DNA from: Drosophila miranda
Lineage: Eukaryota > Arthropoda > Insecta > Diptera > Drosophilidae
Length of the DNA: 64,000 nt
Direction: 5' to 3'
NCBI RefSeq assembly: GCF_003369915.1
Contig: NC_046675.1
Location: forward strand, 17,236,001 to 17,300,000
Part shown: piece after piece, positions 36,814 to 48,200 of the stretch
Position numbering within the stretch: the first letter of the stretch is position 1
Layout: the number at the start of each line of letters is the position of its first letter
Program-made: the position numbers and the translations under genes
The notes under the pieces: model-generated
What the model saw: only the letters and a program-made list of their open reading frames with translations
The model's database searches: none
Told to the model about the DNA's origin: nothing

Positions 36814-37380
36814 ACAATTATAAACTCCCCTCCCGATCCCTTTCCTTTAGCTGATAAACTTATTTCCTAGCATATTCGTCACCCTTTTATGTAGTTTTTT
36901 TTTTTTGACAAAAATTACATTTTAAGAGTGAGCTGCAAACCACCCGCTTATGGCCATAGCCAGCACGTGCTGCGGCATTGGCTGTTCTCTTCTGGCCAAA
37001 GGAAGAGCTAACACAAGCCAGGCTTATCACGTGGCCGACCTGGCGGTGATTCGTCGCTGAATGGCTGAGCCTCAATCTGAAGCTTAGGCATCCATTGACG
37101 AATCGCCTGGCACCGAGAACAAACACCACCATCTCGTGTACCCAGAAAATGTGGGTACAAAAAGAAACCAATCAATATTTAGGCTGTAGTGTGGATAAAA
37201 ATTCAAAGTTTTATGTTAAATGTACGTCCTTTTTCCGTTAAATTAAATGCTTTCTATTCAATAAACACAAGAAAGTATTCATGTAAAAAACTAGATGGGA
37301 AGAAATGTAACGCATATTTCATAAATAAAGTTTTTATAAATACATTTGGATTTGGTTTAATTTCAACAAAAAATGTGCCG
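36814..37380. other. kuk 3' flank with inverted-repeat-rich segment
   Basis: From ~36945 to 37160 the DNA is GC-richer and full of inverted repeats. GGCGGTGATTCGTC (37042-37055) pairs with GACGAATCGCC (37097-37107), and GTACCCA (37138-37144) pairs with TGGGTAC (37152-37158). No protein-coding signal was recognised. It may be the kuk 3' UTR or a structured RNA. Confidence 0.4.
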
Positions 37381-37383
37381 TAC

Positions 37384-38530
37384 TAAAATGACTACGTGTG
37401 CAAAAATTATTTTTTTAATTTGTCTTAAAAAGTAATTGCTTCTTTTGTTTGAAAGAAAACATATTTGCCATCATGCTTTTCAGTAAAAGTTACAAGCTGA
37501 TTGATTTAATTAAAACAATTTAAAAAAATTTAATTTTTCGTTAAAAATGGCACATGGTAAAGAATTTTCTGAGGAAGAACAGGGAATGAAATTAGCCGGC
37601 ATGAAAACTGGTCGAATAGCTTCGCAAATTAGTCGACATTGAAAACGTATTTCAAAACTTTTAATAGATCCAGACGGTTACCATCAGAAAATGTGCAAAA
37701 CGCCAGTTGCGGCAGTTTGCAACTGAAGACTTGATCAGCTGCAACAAAATCAAGGCAGAACTCGGATTAACAATCCCCAGGAAACGTGTGAGCCAAATTT
37801 TGCACGAAAATTTGAACTGCACATATCAAAATAAAGTTGGCAAACTCCGCTCAACTAAACGCAAGCAGTGCGACCTCGAGTTTAAAAATTTAATTTTTAG
37901 TGATAAAACAAAAATTAAATTTAGATGGATGGCCATCATAAGTACTGCAACTAGTTACAAGCCGACTACTGGTGGTGGATCGCTTATGATATGGGCTGCC
38001 TTTAGTGCTAAAGGGAAGTCTCCAATATTTCTTATACCCGGCCGGCTGAATGCTCAAGCAAATACAGAATTGGTAGATAGTTATCTTATTTCATTTGCTC
38101 AACATTTCCATGGTGTTAACGCGCCAATTCATGTTTCCCGGGCCTCAATGGATTACTTTGAGACCCACAATATACCGTTGATGGCAATGATTGCCGGCAA
38201 TAAGTGTGTGTGGATCTGTGGGGCTTCCTTGCAGCAAAAGTTTATGCCTGTACAAGGCAGTAAGATGCCGTGAAGGACTTAAAACTAGCGATCGTTGCTG
38301 AATGGGTCAATATTGAGGTATTAACTCTACAAAACTTGGTAGGGGCAATGCCCCGTAGGCTGCAGAAGCTTCAGAAGTATAAGGCTAACTCCATTAACTA
38401 TTAAAAAAAAATAATTTTCGTTAAAATTTTTTCCTTGTAAAATATGTATATTGAATTTTGTTTTGAGCTCATTAACAGCTAACCAAATAAAAATATAAAA
38501 TAAATCAGTAAAATAGCCATTTTAGAGTAA
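37384..38530 (+). pseudogene. Decayed Tc1/mariner transposase
   Basis: The transposase frame begins at ATG 37547 (MAHGKEFSEEEQGMKLAG, the N-terminal helix-turn-helix end). It hits a stop after ISRH and resumes in another frame. LIFSDKTKIKF carries the first catalytic Asp. GGGSLMIWAAFSAKGKSP and APIHVSRASMDYFETHNIPL follow, but the second Asp motif and the DLNPIE segment are altered or missing. The end (EWVNIEVLTLQNLVGAMPRR, about 38300-38360) lies in yet another frame. Flanking CTAAAATG(A/G)CTA at ~37384 and its inverse at ~38515 may be the terminal repeats. An inactive copy, different in sequence from the remnant at 19 kb. Confidence 0.7.
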
Positions 38531-38589
38531 TTTTTCTACCGAATGTCAATATCAAGGAATGTACCGAATAGCAGCCTCAACTGGAGTGG

Positions 38590-38836
38590 AAAATTTACGG
38601 TATTTTTTTTTAATATGTGGCATATTTCGGTATATTTCTAAGGGAAGGTCACACTGATGCCCATTAAAATTAGTCGACGCATCGACGCGCTGCTCGGTTT
38701 GAATTTTTGTGCAATAAATGTATTAAGAGCACTTAGCAGCCATTGCCTGCATCCAAACAAGCCCCACCTTGAATTCAGATCGCTTTAATTTCTGCAACCG
38801 AGAGGAAGAAAGTCTGCAATACGCTTTTTTGAAGAA
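38590..38836 (+). promoter_or_regulatory. greatwall promoter region with Motif 1
   Basis: GGTCACACTG at 38647-38656 matches fly core-promoter Motif 1 (M1BP site) except for the base before it. It lies about 180 bp upstream of the gwl ATG. Just upstream come two CGGTAT(A)TTT phrases (38599 and 38627). Confidence 0.5.
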
Positions 38837-41807
38837 ATGGAAAACGCTGATGCGACTTCGCAGTCCGATCCGCAAATTGACTACAAGACTCCAAAGAAGA
38901 CCAACTCGCTGATCGACAGCGAGCAGTTGCTGGATAAAATAAATATCCTAACCACCAAACCAGAGAATCACTCAAACAATGCCAAGGTAAGCACACGCGC
39001 ATCCGTGCGCCGTGTGAGTGTGATTTACAGTTACCGCGTGCACACGCCGTTAGTTGGTTCTCATGTATTTTCCTGCACTTTATTTCCGACGCAGCTGCCG
39101 ACGATCAAAGACTTCGTCATCATAAAGCCGATCAGCCGGGGTGCCTTTGGGAAGGTGTTTCTGGGCTACAAGAACAAGGATTCGAACAAGCTGTATGCCA
39201 TCAAGGTGATGCGCAAGTCCGAGATGATCAACAAGAACATGGTGTCCCAGGTGATAACCGAACGCAATGCCCTAGCACTCTCCCGGTCGCCGTTCTGCGT
39301 GAGTCTCTTCTATTCGCTGCAGTCGCTCTCCTACGTGTACCTGGTCATGGAGTACATGGTGGGCGGCGATCTCAAGTCACTGCTGGCCATGTACGGCTAC
39401 TTTGACGAGGCAACGGCCCGATTCTATGTGGCCGAGATGGCCATGGGACTGCAGTACCTGCACCAGCATGGCATCGTTCATCGAGACATCAAGCCGGACA
39501 ACATGTTGCTCTCGCACACGGGTCATGTGAAGCTCACGGACTTTGGTCTGAGTAAAATCGACATGCGACGCGATCTGGAGATATCCGATCTGATCAACTG
39601 TTCGCCCAACCTGAATGCCCGGACACCAGGCCAACTCCTGTCCCTTACCTCACATTTGTCCTTCGGCTCTGAGAAGAAGCTGCAGGAATATGGTTCTTCA
39701 CTGACCGCCACCGGTGGCACGACCATGGGCACGGGCACATCCAATTTGCTGCAGGCCATCAACAAGCATGGCCATGAGGCCATGGAGATGTCCGATAGTG
39801 AGGGCGATACATCACTGGCAGAAAAGACGAGCGACAGTAAAATCTCAGGCGTCTCGCCGTTCTACTCCGCCGAGGTTAATGAATCGATTACCCATACATG
39901 TACGGCTATTACCAATGTCAGTATAGCAAAAGCGAACCTGCCCTTCTCTTCTCCAGAACCTCATTCTCCTGGTCTCTGTTATTTTTCTGTTGTGCAGCCT
40001 CAGGACAGCAGTTCCTCATGCTCCTTCCACACTTGCACCTCGGGTGAACTGAGCAAGTGCTCTCCACCACTGGACTCGGTTGCAGCTGGTGCGGTTGCAG
40101 ACTCAGTGCCTAGCAAGCGGCGGGTGGAGTTTATCCTGGATCCGGTTACATGTCAGGTGAGTAGCGCCCTCCTCTCCCTGTACTCAATTGCATATGTCTC
40201 TGAAATCTCTGAAAGGGCTGCAAATTGGCCGAGCAGGACAACAACAATGGGGCCAGCAATGTCAATGGCAAAGCCAAGTTGGAGAGCGCAAACGAGGCCT
40301 CGTTTGAGTTTTCCATGGTGCGCAGGCGATCGCTCGATGAGGTGCGTTGTCTATGTCTCTGTCTATGCGTATGTCTCTCTGTGTCAGCCTGTGTTTTTAA
40401 TAGACACTGTCTATGTTTCTGGTCGAAGGTGTCGAAGTACTAAAAATATCACCGAGTTACTTTCTTATTTGGCATCCCAACAGCGCAACCGGAACAAAGG
40501 GCAGGAGGATTCCGGCGTATCAAGTCGAAAGGGAGACGACTACTCCGGTTGCCATCTAAATCAGAACAGCGAGAACAGTACTGCCTCCTCGATTGAGAAG
40601 AACACGGAGAATCTGAGCCATTCAAAGGAGGACTACAGCTGCTCGGACTACTCGCGCAGCTACAACCTGACAAATGGCAATGAGATGAGCGGAATCCACA
40701 TGAATTCCCCCTTTCGCAATCTCTCCAAACACTTTAAGCGACCCGATTTCCTGCGTGGCATGAAGCGAAAAATCAATCTGGTGAATCGGTCCAACAATAT
40801 GTCCAGCATGGACGCGGACGGCTCCAGTTCCGGGAACGGCAGCGCCAACACTGGCCTCACCCAGGAGATCGAGATACTCAACATTGGCAGCAGTACGCCC
40901 AAGAAGCGAAAGGCTCGCTCCTCGCCCATTCGTGGCGTACTCAAGGTACGCTCTTTGTCTGACGACGACATGCCTATGCAGCATTTGCTCGGCCCTGAGG
41001 CGAACGTGGCCAATGTGGTCTTCTCCACGCCTGTGTCATCGCAAAAGCTGCCACGCCGGGACGGCGGACTGCTCGGCAAGCTGAAGGCCACACGCTTCGC
41101 TCTGCCCCTGTCCATTGAGAACAAGAAGCGGGAGGATACGGCCACCGAGAAATTGTCGGGCGTTCAGTATCACCTGAAGTTGGCCGACGATCCGACAATG
41201 TCACCCATAAACCACGGAGTCGGGAATTTGCCTAAGACCCCCAAAAACATGAACATCAATACGCCCTTCCGCACCCCAAAGTCTGTGAGGCGGGGAGGAC
41301 GCGTCTCCAACGAGCGTATACTGGGCACACCCGACTATCTGGCGCCAGAGCTGCTGCTGAAGCATGGTCACGGCCCCGGCGTCGACTGGTGGGCGCTGGG
41401 CGTTTGCTTCTACGAGTTTATGACCGGCATTCCACCCTTCAACGACGAGACGCCCCAAAAAGTATTTGACAACATTCTTAACAAAAGTAAATATAAAATC
41501 TTTCGTTGTGAAATTCGTGACTCATTTTCTATTCTTTGCAGACATTGAATGGCCCGAAGGCGAAGAGGCCTTGTCCGTCGATGCAATGGAGGCTGTGGAG
41601 CTGCTATTAACAATGGACCCCGCCGAGCGACCTGCCGCCAAAGAAGTTCAGCAAATGCGGCACTTTGCGTGCATTGACTGGGAGAACATTGGGAATATGG
41701 AGCCGCCGTTTGTGCCCACGCCCGACAATCCCACCGACACGGGCTATTTCGATGCCCGCAACAATCTGCAGCATCTGCAGCTGTCCAACTTTGCTGTGGA
41801 AGACTGA
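38837..41807 (+). CDS. gwl: Greatwall (MASTL) mitotic kinase
   Basis: Exons 38837-38986, 39095-39916, 39998-40156, 40216-40341, 40484-41486 and 41542-41807 give 841 aa, close to fly Greatwall (about 846 as I recall). It is an AGC kinase with a split catalytic domain: GAFGKV at 66-71, YAIKVM, HRD at 179-181, DFG at 199-201. A Ser-rich insert of ~500 residues separates these from the activation-segment end GTPDYLAPE at ~700. This long insert is the hallmark of Greatwall/MASTL. It phosphorylates endosulfine, which then inhibits PP2A-B55 to permit mitosis. Introns 1 (108 bp) and 2 (81 bp) are multiples of three and free of stops, so retention would be in frame. AATAAA lies at 42169-42174. Convergent with Epg5. 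Confidence 0.92.
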
Positions 41808-42230
41808 ATCGTCTCTAACCGGAGCCCCGGCTGCCTCTGGTTCCCCTTAAACCCGCGCATGCTTGTCGCAGTAGTCCACCCATAAATGTTATTTATATTA
41901 TGTTGTCTGTATAGCAATATGTGTTCGTTTGTTATCGTTCGTTCGTTCGACTAGGTGTACGTTTTATATATATACAAATTCAATTATGTTCATCTGTTGC
42001 TCTAGTGATTGTTCACGATGATATTGTAACTACGCTTAAACAAATGGCTTCAAGTATACACACACCCTCGAGAAAGATAGATTTGGTATTGGATATCCAT
42101 ACGGAGCATTCGTAATGCAAAAATCAATCACTTTATGTGTCCTAAGTCTAGTTATACATATATATAATAATAAAAAGCCCATAGAAAATAACACAACTGG
42201 CTGTTGGGATTGATAATTGTTAAGGGAGAG
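41808..42230. other. Convergent 3' UTRs of gwl and Epg5
   Basis: The gwl polyadenylation signal is 57 bp from the Epg5 stop. No clear minus-strand AATAAA is visible here, so the two 3' UTRs may overlap. Confidence 0.5.
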
Positions 42231-45200
42231 CTATGCTGCTGCATTCAGGCGAAAGTCAAAGTCCCAGACCTCTGGAATGGTTGTCAGGTAGCTCTGCTCG
42301 TAGAAGATGCCAATCAGGCGACAGACCAAATGGGGAACAGCGCGGGCCTCCGGCAGGAAATGCTCCTTGAGCAGGCTGATGGCACGCACAATCAAGGGTT
42401 TGACGTCAGCAAACCTCTTGTTGGCCAGCAGCATGGAGAGCTCACGCATGCCGCTCTCGTATTCCTCGCAGGGCAGTCGAAGTTCACGATTGGCCGGGCA
42501 CAGCGAGAATACGACGCAGGCCAGGCAGCGGGTCAACACTTTTCGCCTGGCACAAAATAAAACGATTATAAAATATAATTGGAAAACAATGGGTGTCCCA
42601 CCTGTTCGTTATGACCTCTGACCTGAGCCCAATGACGCCCAACAGTCCATCACCCCAACCCTCGGCCTTTGTGGAGGCGATCTGCAGGTGACGCGCCAGC
42701 ATATGGAGTGGTTTCTTCACGTATGGATTAACCTGAAGTATTTGGGAGCCGCGCGAAATGATGGCGCCCCAGACGAGGGCCAGACGCGGTTCGGTTAGCG
42801 GGCTCGTCTTCAGGTTGTCCAGCAGTTGGCTGAGGTCCTGCAGGAACGTAACCTTGTCTCCATCCGTGGCGATTTCCTCCATTTTGTACAGGACAAAGAC
42901 GTGCAGCGAAAAGAAGTAGCTGCCCTGCATAATGGGCATCAGTTCGAGCTTTGGCAGTGACATGCTCAACGCCTCGAACAGTCCTTGCCAGCTGGGGGCA
43001 TGCCAGGGAGCGGACTCGGTCGATGTGCGGAAGTAGCTCTCCACACTGGACTCCAGCAGGCTGTAGATACTGGCAATGTACGTGTTCAAAAGTCCAATAG
43101 CGGGCAGGGCGGAACACATGACCAGGTTGCCCGGCGCACACTGCTGCTGCCAGCACACCAGTGCCTTAATGTGAAGACTACAGATTGGATTAGAGATTAG
43201 AACACAACCCAATTAAAAATCAGGCCTTACATGGAAACTTCTAGACTCTGCGTCTGTGTGGGTGCCACCAGTTCAAGCATAAGGTTTAGAGCTTCGCGGC
43301 GCTGTTCCTCGGGCGTGCGCTGCTCGCTACAGCTGCTGATGGCCCGATCGATGCTGTTCAACAGCTCCAGGAAGGCATCGGTGAAGGCACGCTCCCCCTC
43401 TTTGGTAGCCAGCAGTTTCTTGTGCTTGGCCCCGCAGGCACGCTGCAGCCGGACCATGGAGCGGGTATACATCATGCGTTTGGCAGTTCCCAGAACTACA
43501 GCATCTTGTGCGGACCGCTCGGGCAGCATGGCGCAGGCCAGACGTAGCAGGCTACCGAATGGAATCGAGTCCATAAATAAGACCAAATCAAAACTCTGTG
43601 GAAGACTCACTCTAAGACAGCACGATCTGCATAGTTGCTCTCTGATGGTAACTTCAGAACAATGGCGGGCTCCACGCTGGCCACAAACCATTTGAACAGC
43701 TGCTCCAACTCGCTGTATTCGACCAGATGCCAGGGGTATTGGATGGCCTCCTCTAGGATTTTGCTCGTGTTCGGATGTATGTGAATGTTGGGCTCAAAGG
43801 CCATCTTTACGAAGATGCCAAAGAGTCGCGACAGAACCGCCACCGGCTGTGGCATCTGGGCGAACCAGCTGTTCCAGTCGATTCGTATGAAGATGTGGCC
43901 CAACATCGCATGCGATTCGGGCATAAAGCGCTGCAGGCTCTCGTACAACAGCTCGATATGCTTGGCAGGTGGCAGAAAGCGTTCCCAGGGCAGTTGGGCC
44001 AGACCCTCGTGGATGGGGGCTAGCACATGACCGGCCATATTGGGCTGTGCGAAGTGGTGCACGTACCAGGCGAACACATGCTCTAAGATCATGCTGGACG
44101 AAGGCAAATACTGCAGCACTTGGATGATGGTGGCCGTGAACGAGCGAATCATAAGTTTGCTGCTGCTCACTTGCTGCTCGCTCCAAGGCAGAAGTACCTT
44201 GGTCTGGCCGGGTGTAAGCTGGCGTATCCAGTGGGCCACTCCACTGGCCGTCTGTTCAGTGTAGGGGATCAGCCAAGGACCGTAGGTCTCCACAATGGAG
44301 CCGAACACAATGTCGCTGACTGGAATGGAAAGGCAATGAGAATCCACAAATGGTTTCGCCGAAGAAGCTCTTACTCTGATCAGCCAGTAGCTCCTGATAG
44401 CTGCAAATAGCCAACGATAGCAGCACATGACCAAAGCAGGTGAACCACAGAACCAGCGACTGGCAATAGTCCTTGTGCTTGGGATACAATCCGTGCAGAC
44501 CATGGTGAAGCCGTTCCTTCTGGAAGTGCCTAGAAAACAGCAACAAAGTATCCGTGGCGGCCTTTAGGGTAAACAGCTTCTGGCGCCGTGAAAAATCCAG
44601 CGACAGTTCGTGCACCCGCACCTCCAATTGGTCCACAGCGAGCCCCTGGCAATTGCAAGTGGCAAAGAGAGCGTTCAGAAGATCGACCAGCACCAAGGGC
44701 ATCAGTTTCTGATCCGAGATGCGGTCCAGCACCAGTTGCATTACCTCCCCGTAGTGCTGGGGGAAGTCGTAGCAGAATATGTGCACCAAATGGCGACGGA
44801 ATTGATCTTGCAGCAGGCTAGAGTGTGGCTGGGACCAGGCCTCCAGGCCCTGCAGAACCAGCAGAAGCAGGCGGTTGACCTCGCTCAGCTTCGGCTGATA
44901 GGTCTCCAGCCAACAGAGCAAATCGAACTTGGAGAACAGGACAAAGACGGTTTTGGTGTCGCAGCGCTTTAGATGAGAGTCGATGAGAAACTGGTACATG
45001 GGCAGGAAGTGCTCGACGTCCGTTCGAGAAGGCACAAAGACTCCGGCCAGCAGCTCGAGGAGATCGGAACGCTGAAGGGCCAGTTTCAGCACCGATAATC
45101 CCTGGGCATCCTGGTCGGCTTGCAGAAAGACTCCCAGCTGCTCCATCACTTGGAAGTAGAGATCATGGGTGGGCTGGAAGTGCATCGTCACTTCGTTGAG

Positions 45201-48200
45201 GCAATCCACCATATGGTAGAACGTGGCCACACCCAGATCTGTTACCCTCTTGCCACTCGGCGCTTGCAGCAGCGCCCCAATACACAGGCCGAACTGCTCG
45301 ATGGACTGTGCAAAGGCATCCACGTTGGCCGCCAGCAAAAGTGCCTCCAGACGCTTCTCATGCCGCTCCCTGTTCAACTGCTGCTTGCGGAATATCTGCT
45401 CGTTTCGTCTAATGTGCTCTGGCCTCAATGTGAGCTGAACGGGAGACGTGCAGCTGCGATTAAAGAGCATGGAGCTGCATTCCTTGCGCCTGGTCTCCTC
45501 GTAGGGCACCATCTGGTACATTGCTGGCACGTCCTCCAGGTAGTTGAGGTTCAGCGAGTTCAGCTCCGAGGTCATATAATGATAGTTTCTAGGGGAGCAA
45601 TAAGAAATAAATTCCAGTTTAATCGAAGGTTTGTATACGACTCACTTGGCAGTCGAATTAAATATCCCAAGGAGCTTCTTAAGCTGCATCAGAATGTTTC
45701 CATCAACGGGTGGCGCTTGAACCGGATTGCAGCGGCAGTGTCCTGGAATTGGAACGCCTTTCTCATAGGTACTCAAAAGGCTTTTGATATTCTGCGATGC
45801 CGACAGTCGGGGCCTGAGGTGCACCGGACTCCGTGGCGGCTTTTGGTTGGGCAAACGAAACACTTTGCGGCCCCACTGATCGGCCTGATGGCGCTGCTCC
45901 TTGCGCAGCGTGACGAGGTACAGGAACTCCGTCCAATGGTTGACATGGCCGCCAAGTAGCTCTCGCAGCTTAATGGAGTTGTACTGAGCCGGCAGCTGTT
46001 CGGCGTCACTGGTGAATCGATTGATCTGCGTATCCTCCAGCCAGAGAACACAGTTTTGCATGAGCTTGCAGCAGCTGCGATAGAAATGAGCTAGCGAATC
46101 GTCACTGGCAGACTTGAGGGCTAGGGCCGCGTAGTACGACTCGGCGGATTTCAGCTGTCCCTTGATGCTCTTCATCAGGGGGACATTGTGCTCGTAGAAC
46201 TTGTCCGAGACCCCGAAATTATGGCTGAAATTTAGCGTTTGGCCCTCGCTGGGTACTCGCCACAGATACAGTTCGAAGAACTTCTGGCAGACGATGGGAA
46301 AGAACGGATGGTTGATTTCCATGCTGGATAGGAGTTGGGCGTACTTAAAGACAACCAATTGGTTGGCGGGAAAGGCGTTTGTCTTGCTAAGCGACAGTGT
46401 TTTCTTGAGAGCCGCCTCCATAGGTTGAACAGAGACCTGGCGCAGGAGCTCCGGCCAGATGCGCGTGTCCACCACCCGAAACTCTATCTCCAGCAGTACC
46501 AGATTCAACCAGCAGTTCTGTGGCGAGATCAGAGGTATGCGCGAAGCGGACGATTGATTACCAAAGAACGCCTTTAGGGCGGATGACTTGGCGGGTGTCT
46601 TCCACTCGCTGCAATCCTGCCAAAGGAGTGTACCATTAAATATGTTCTGTAGATGCTAAGAGCTCATTTGCCATACCTTGTAAAAGTTGTAAAAGAATTC
46701 CACAGCCTGGGCACGACAGTCGGGGAACTGGTACGAAATGCACAGCATTCTGTCCAGCAGATACAACAGATTCGCGTTCTGTGACCAGCCTGACAATGAT
46801 GTAAAGCAATTGAGCCAGATGTTGAGCAGATTAAGCGGCGAGCAGAGGCCATAGCTGTAGCAAGAGAGAGCGAGAGTGGGAAATTATAATACCAAGATTT
46901 TGCATCAGGAAAAAACTTTTTTAAAATTTTCGTACGATGGTCTTAAGTCTTAGGTGCTAATCATATTTCTAGCAAATATTCCACCTGGTATAGGAGATAA
47001 TCTGATGATGCAGCATGTTATCGAGCAGCTCCAGTATGGGACCAATTGAATTGGCATAGACCATGTCCTTGGCCAGCTTTAGATAGGTCCTGTCTGCATT
47101 GAGTAGAGTCAGCAGCAGCCGCTGGAAGCTATCACAGTGTGCCAGTGTCTCGGGGGTCTCCAGAAACAGCGGCACAATCAATTCCAGACAGCGTATGGTA
47201 ACCGCATGACGATGATCCAGGAGCAGCTGCTGGAGCAAATCGAAGCCATGCTGGCAGATCACCGGTATAGAATGGCCGTGCAGACTGACAAGCATTCCCG
47301 CATAAAGGGCCAAGGGCCGGTGCTCGGCCACGCCCTGGTAGATCATTTCCATGTTCTCCAAACCGGGTATGAAGAGCAGCTGCTCGGTAGGATGCAGCAG
47401 TGTTCGCTTCACCGACTCTACGTCTTGGTCCATCAGATGGAGACGCAGCACGGATATCATGCGCCAGCACCAGTTGGTGAACTGCTCCCGGCTTGATTGC
47501 GTCGAGTCAATAAGGGACGACACTTGACGAACGCTCTCCGAAATGCCCGACGCGCCAATCACCTCCGGGGCGTACTTGTTGAGGGCCTCGTTTACCAGAT
47601 ATGCCATGCGCACGTGAATGTTGTGGGGCAGGAAGAGGCGACCCTCCCCATCGAAGCTCCAGTTGAGGTGGCTGATGATCAGGCGCGACAGATGGCTCTC
47701 CGACGACTGGTAGTCGTAGTGCAGCAGCCAGTTGGAGAGCACCTCGAAGCTGTCCATGCAGGGTCGCCAGGCATCCAAGGGCAGGGCCTTGAACAAATAG
47801 GCCGCCTGGTCGACCTCCGCGTAACGAACCTTCAGCTGGACAAGGAAGCAGCCGAGGAGGTCTTCTTGCATGAGGTTGGACAGCATGTCCCGGGCTGTCT
47901 TATAGCAGATCTCTCTGGTCGGTCGATGGATATATCCAATGTGGAAGATGTGCAGACAAATCGCCTTGATGAGACTGAAATCCTTCAAACGGTTACGGTC
48001 GTTGGCCATCTCAAAGAAGGTCTGCAACAGGTAGTACATATCCTCGGGCGCCACATCCGCATTGGCCGCATCGAACTTGACCCAAAAGTCGTCAGACTGG
48101 AAGGCGGCCTCCGCATTGCCAACCAAATCGGTCAGATCCGTGGGAAAGCCCACATTCAGATAGTAGAAAAGGTGCCAAATGATCTCCGCATCGAGGGTGC

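Noticed and set aside
36887-37171. 94-codon minus-strand frame after kuk
   Set aside because: No recognisable content; the region is better explained by inverted repeats or UTR.
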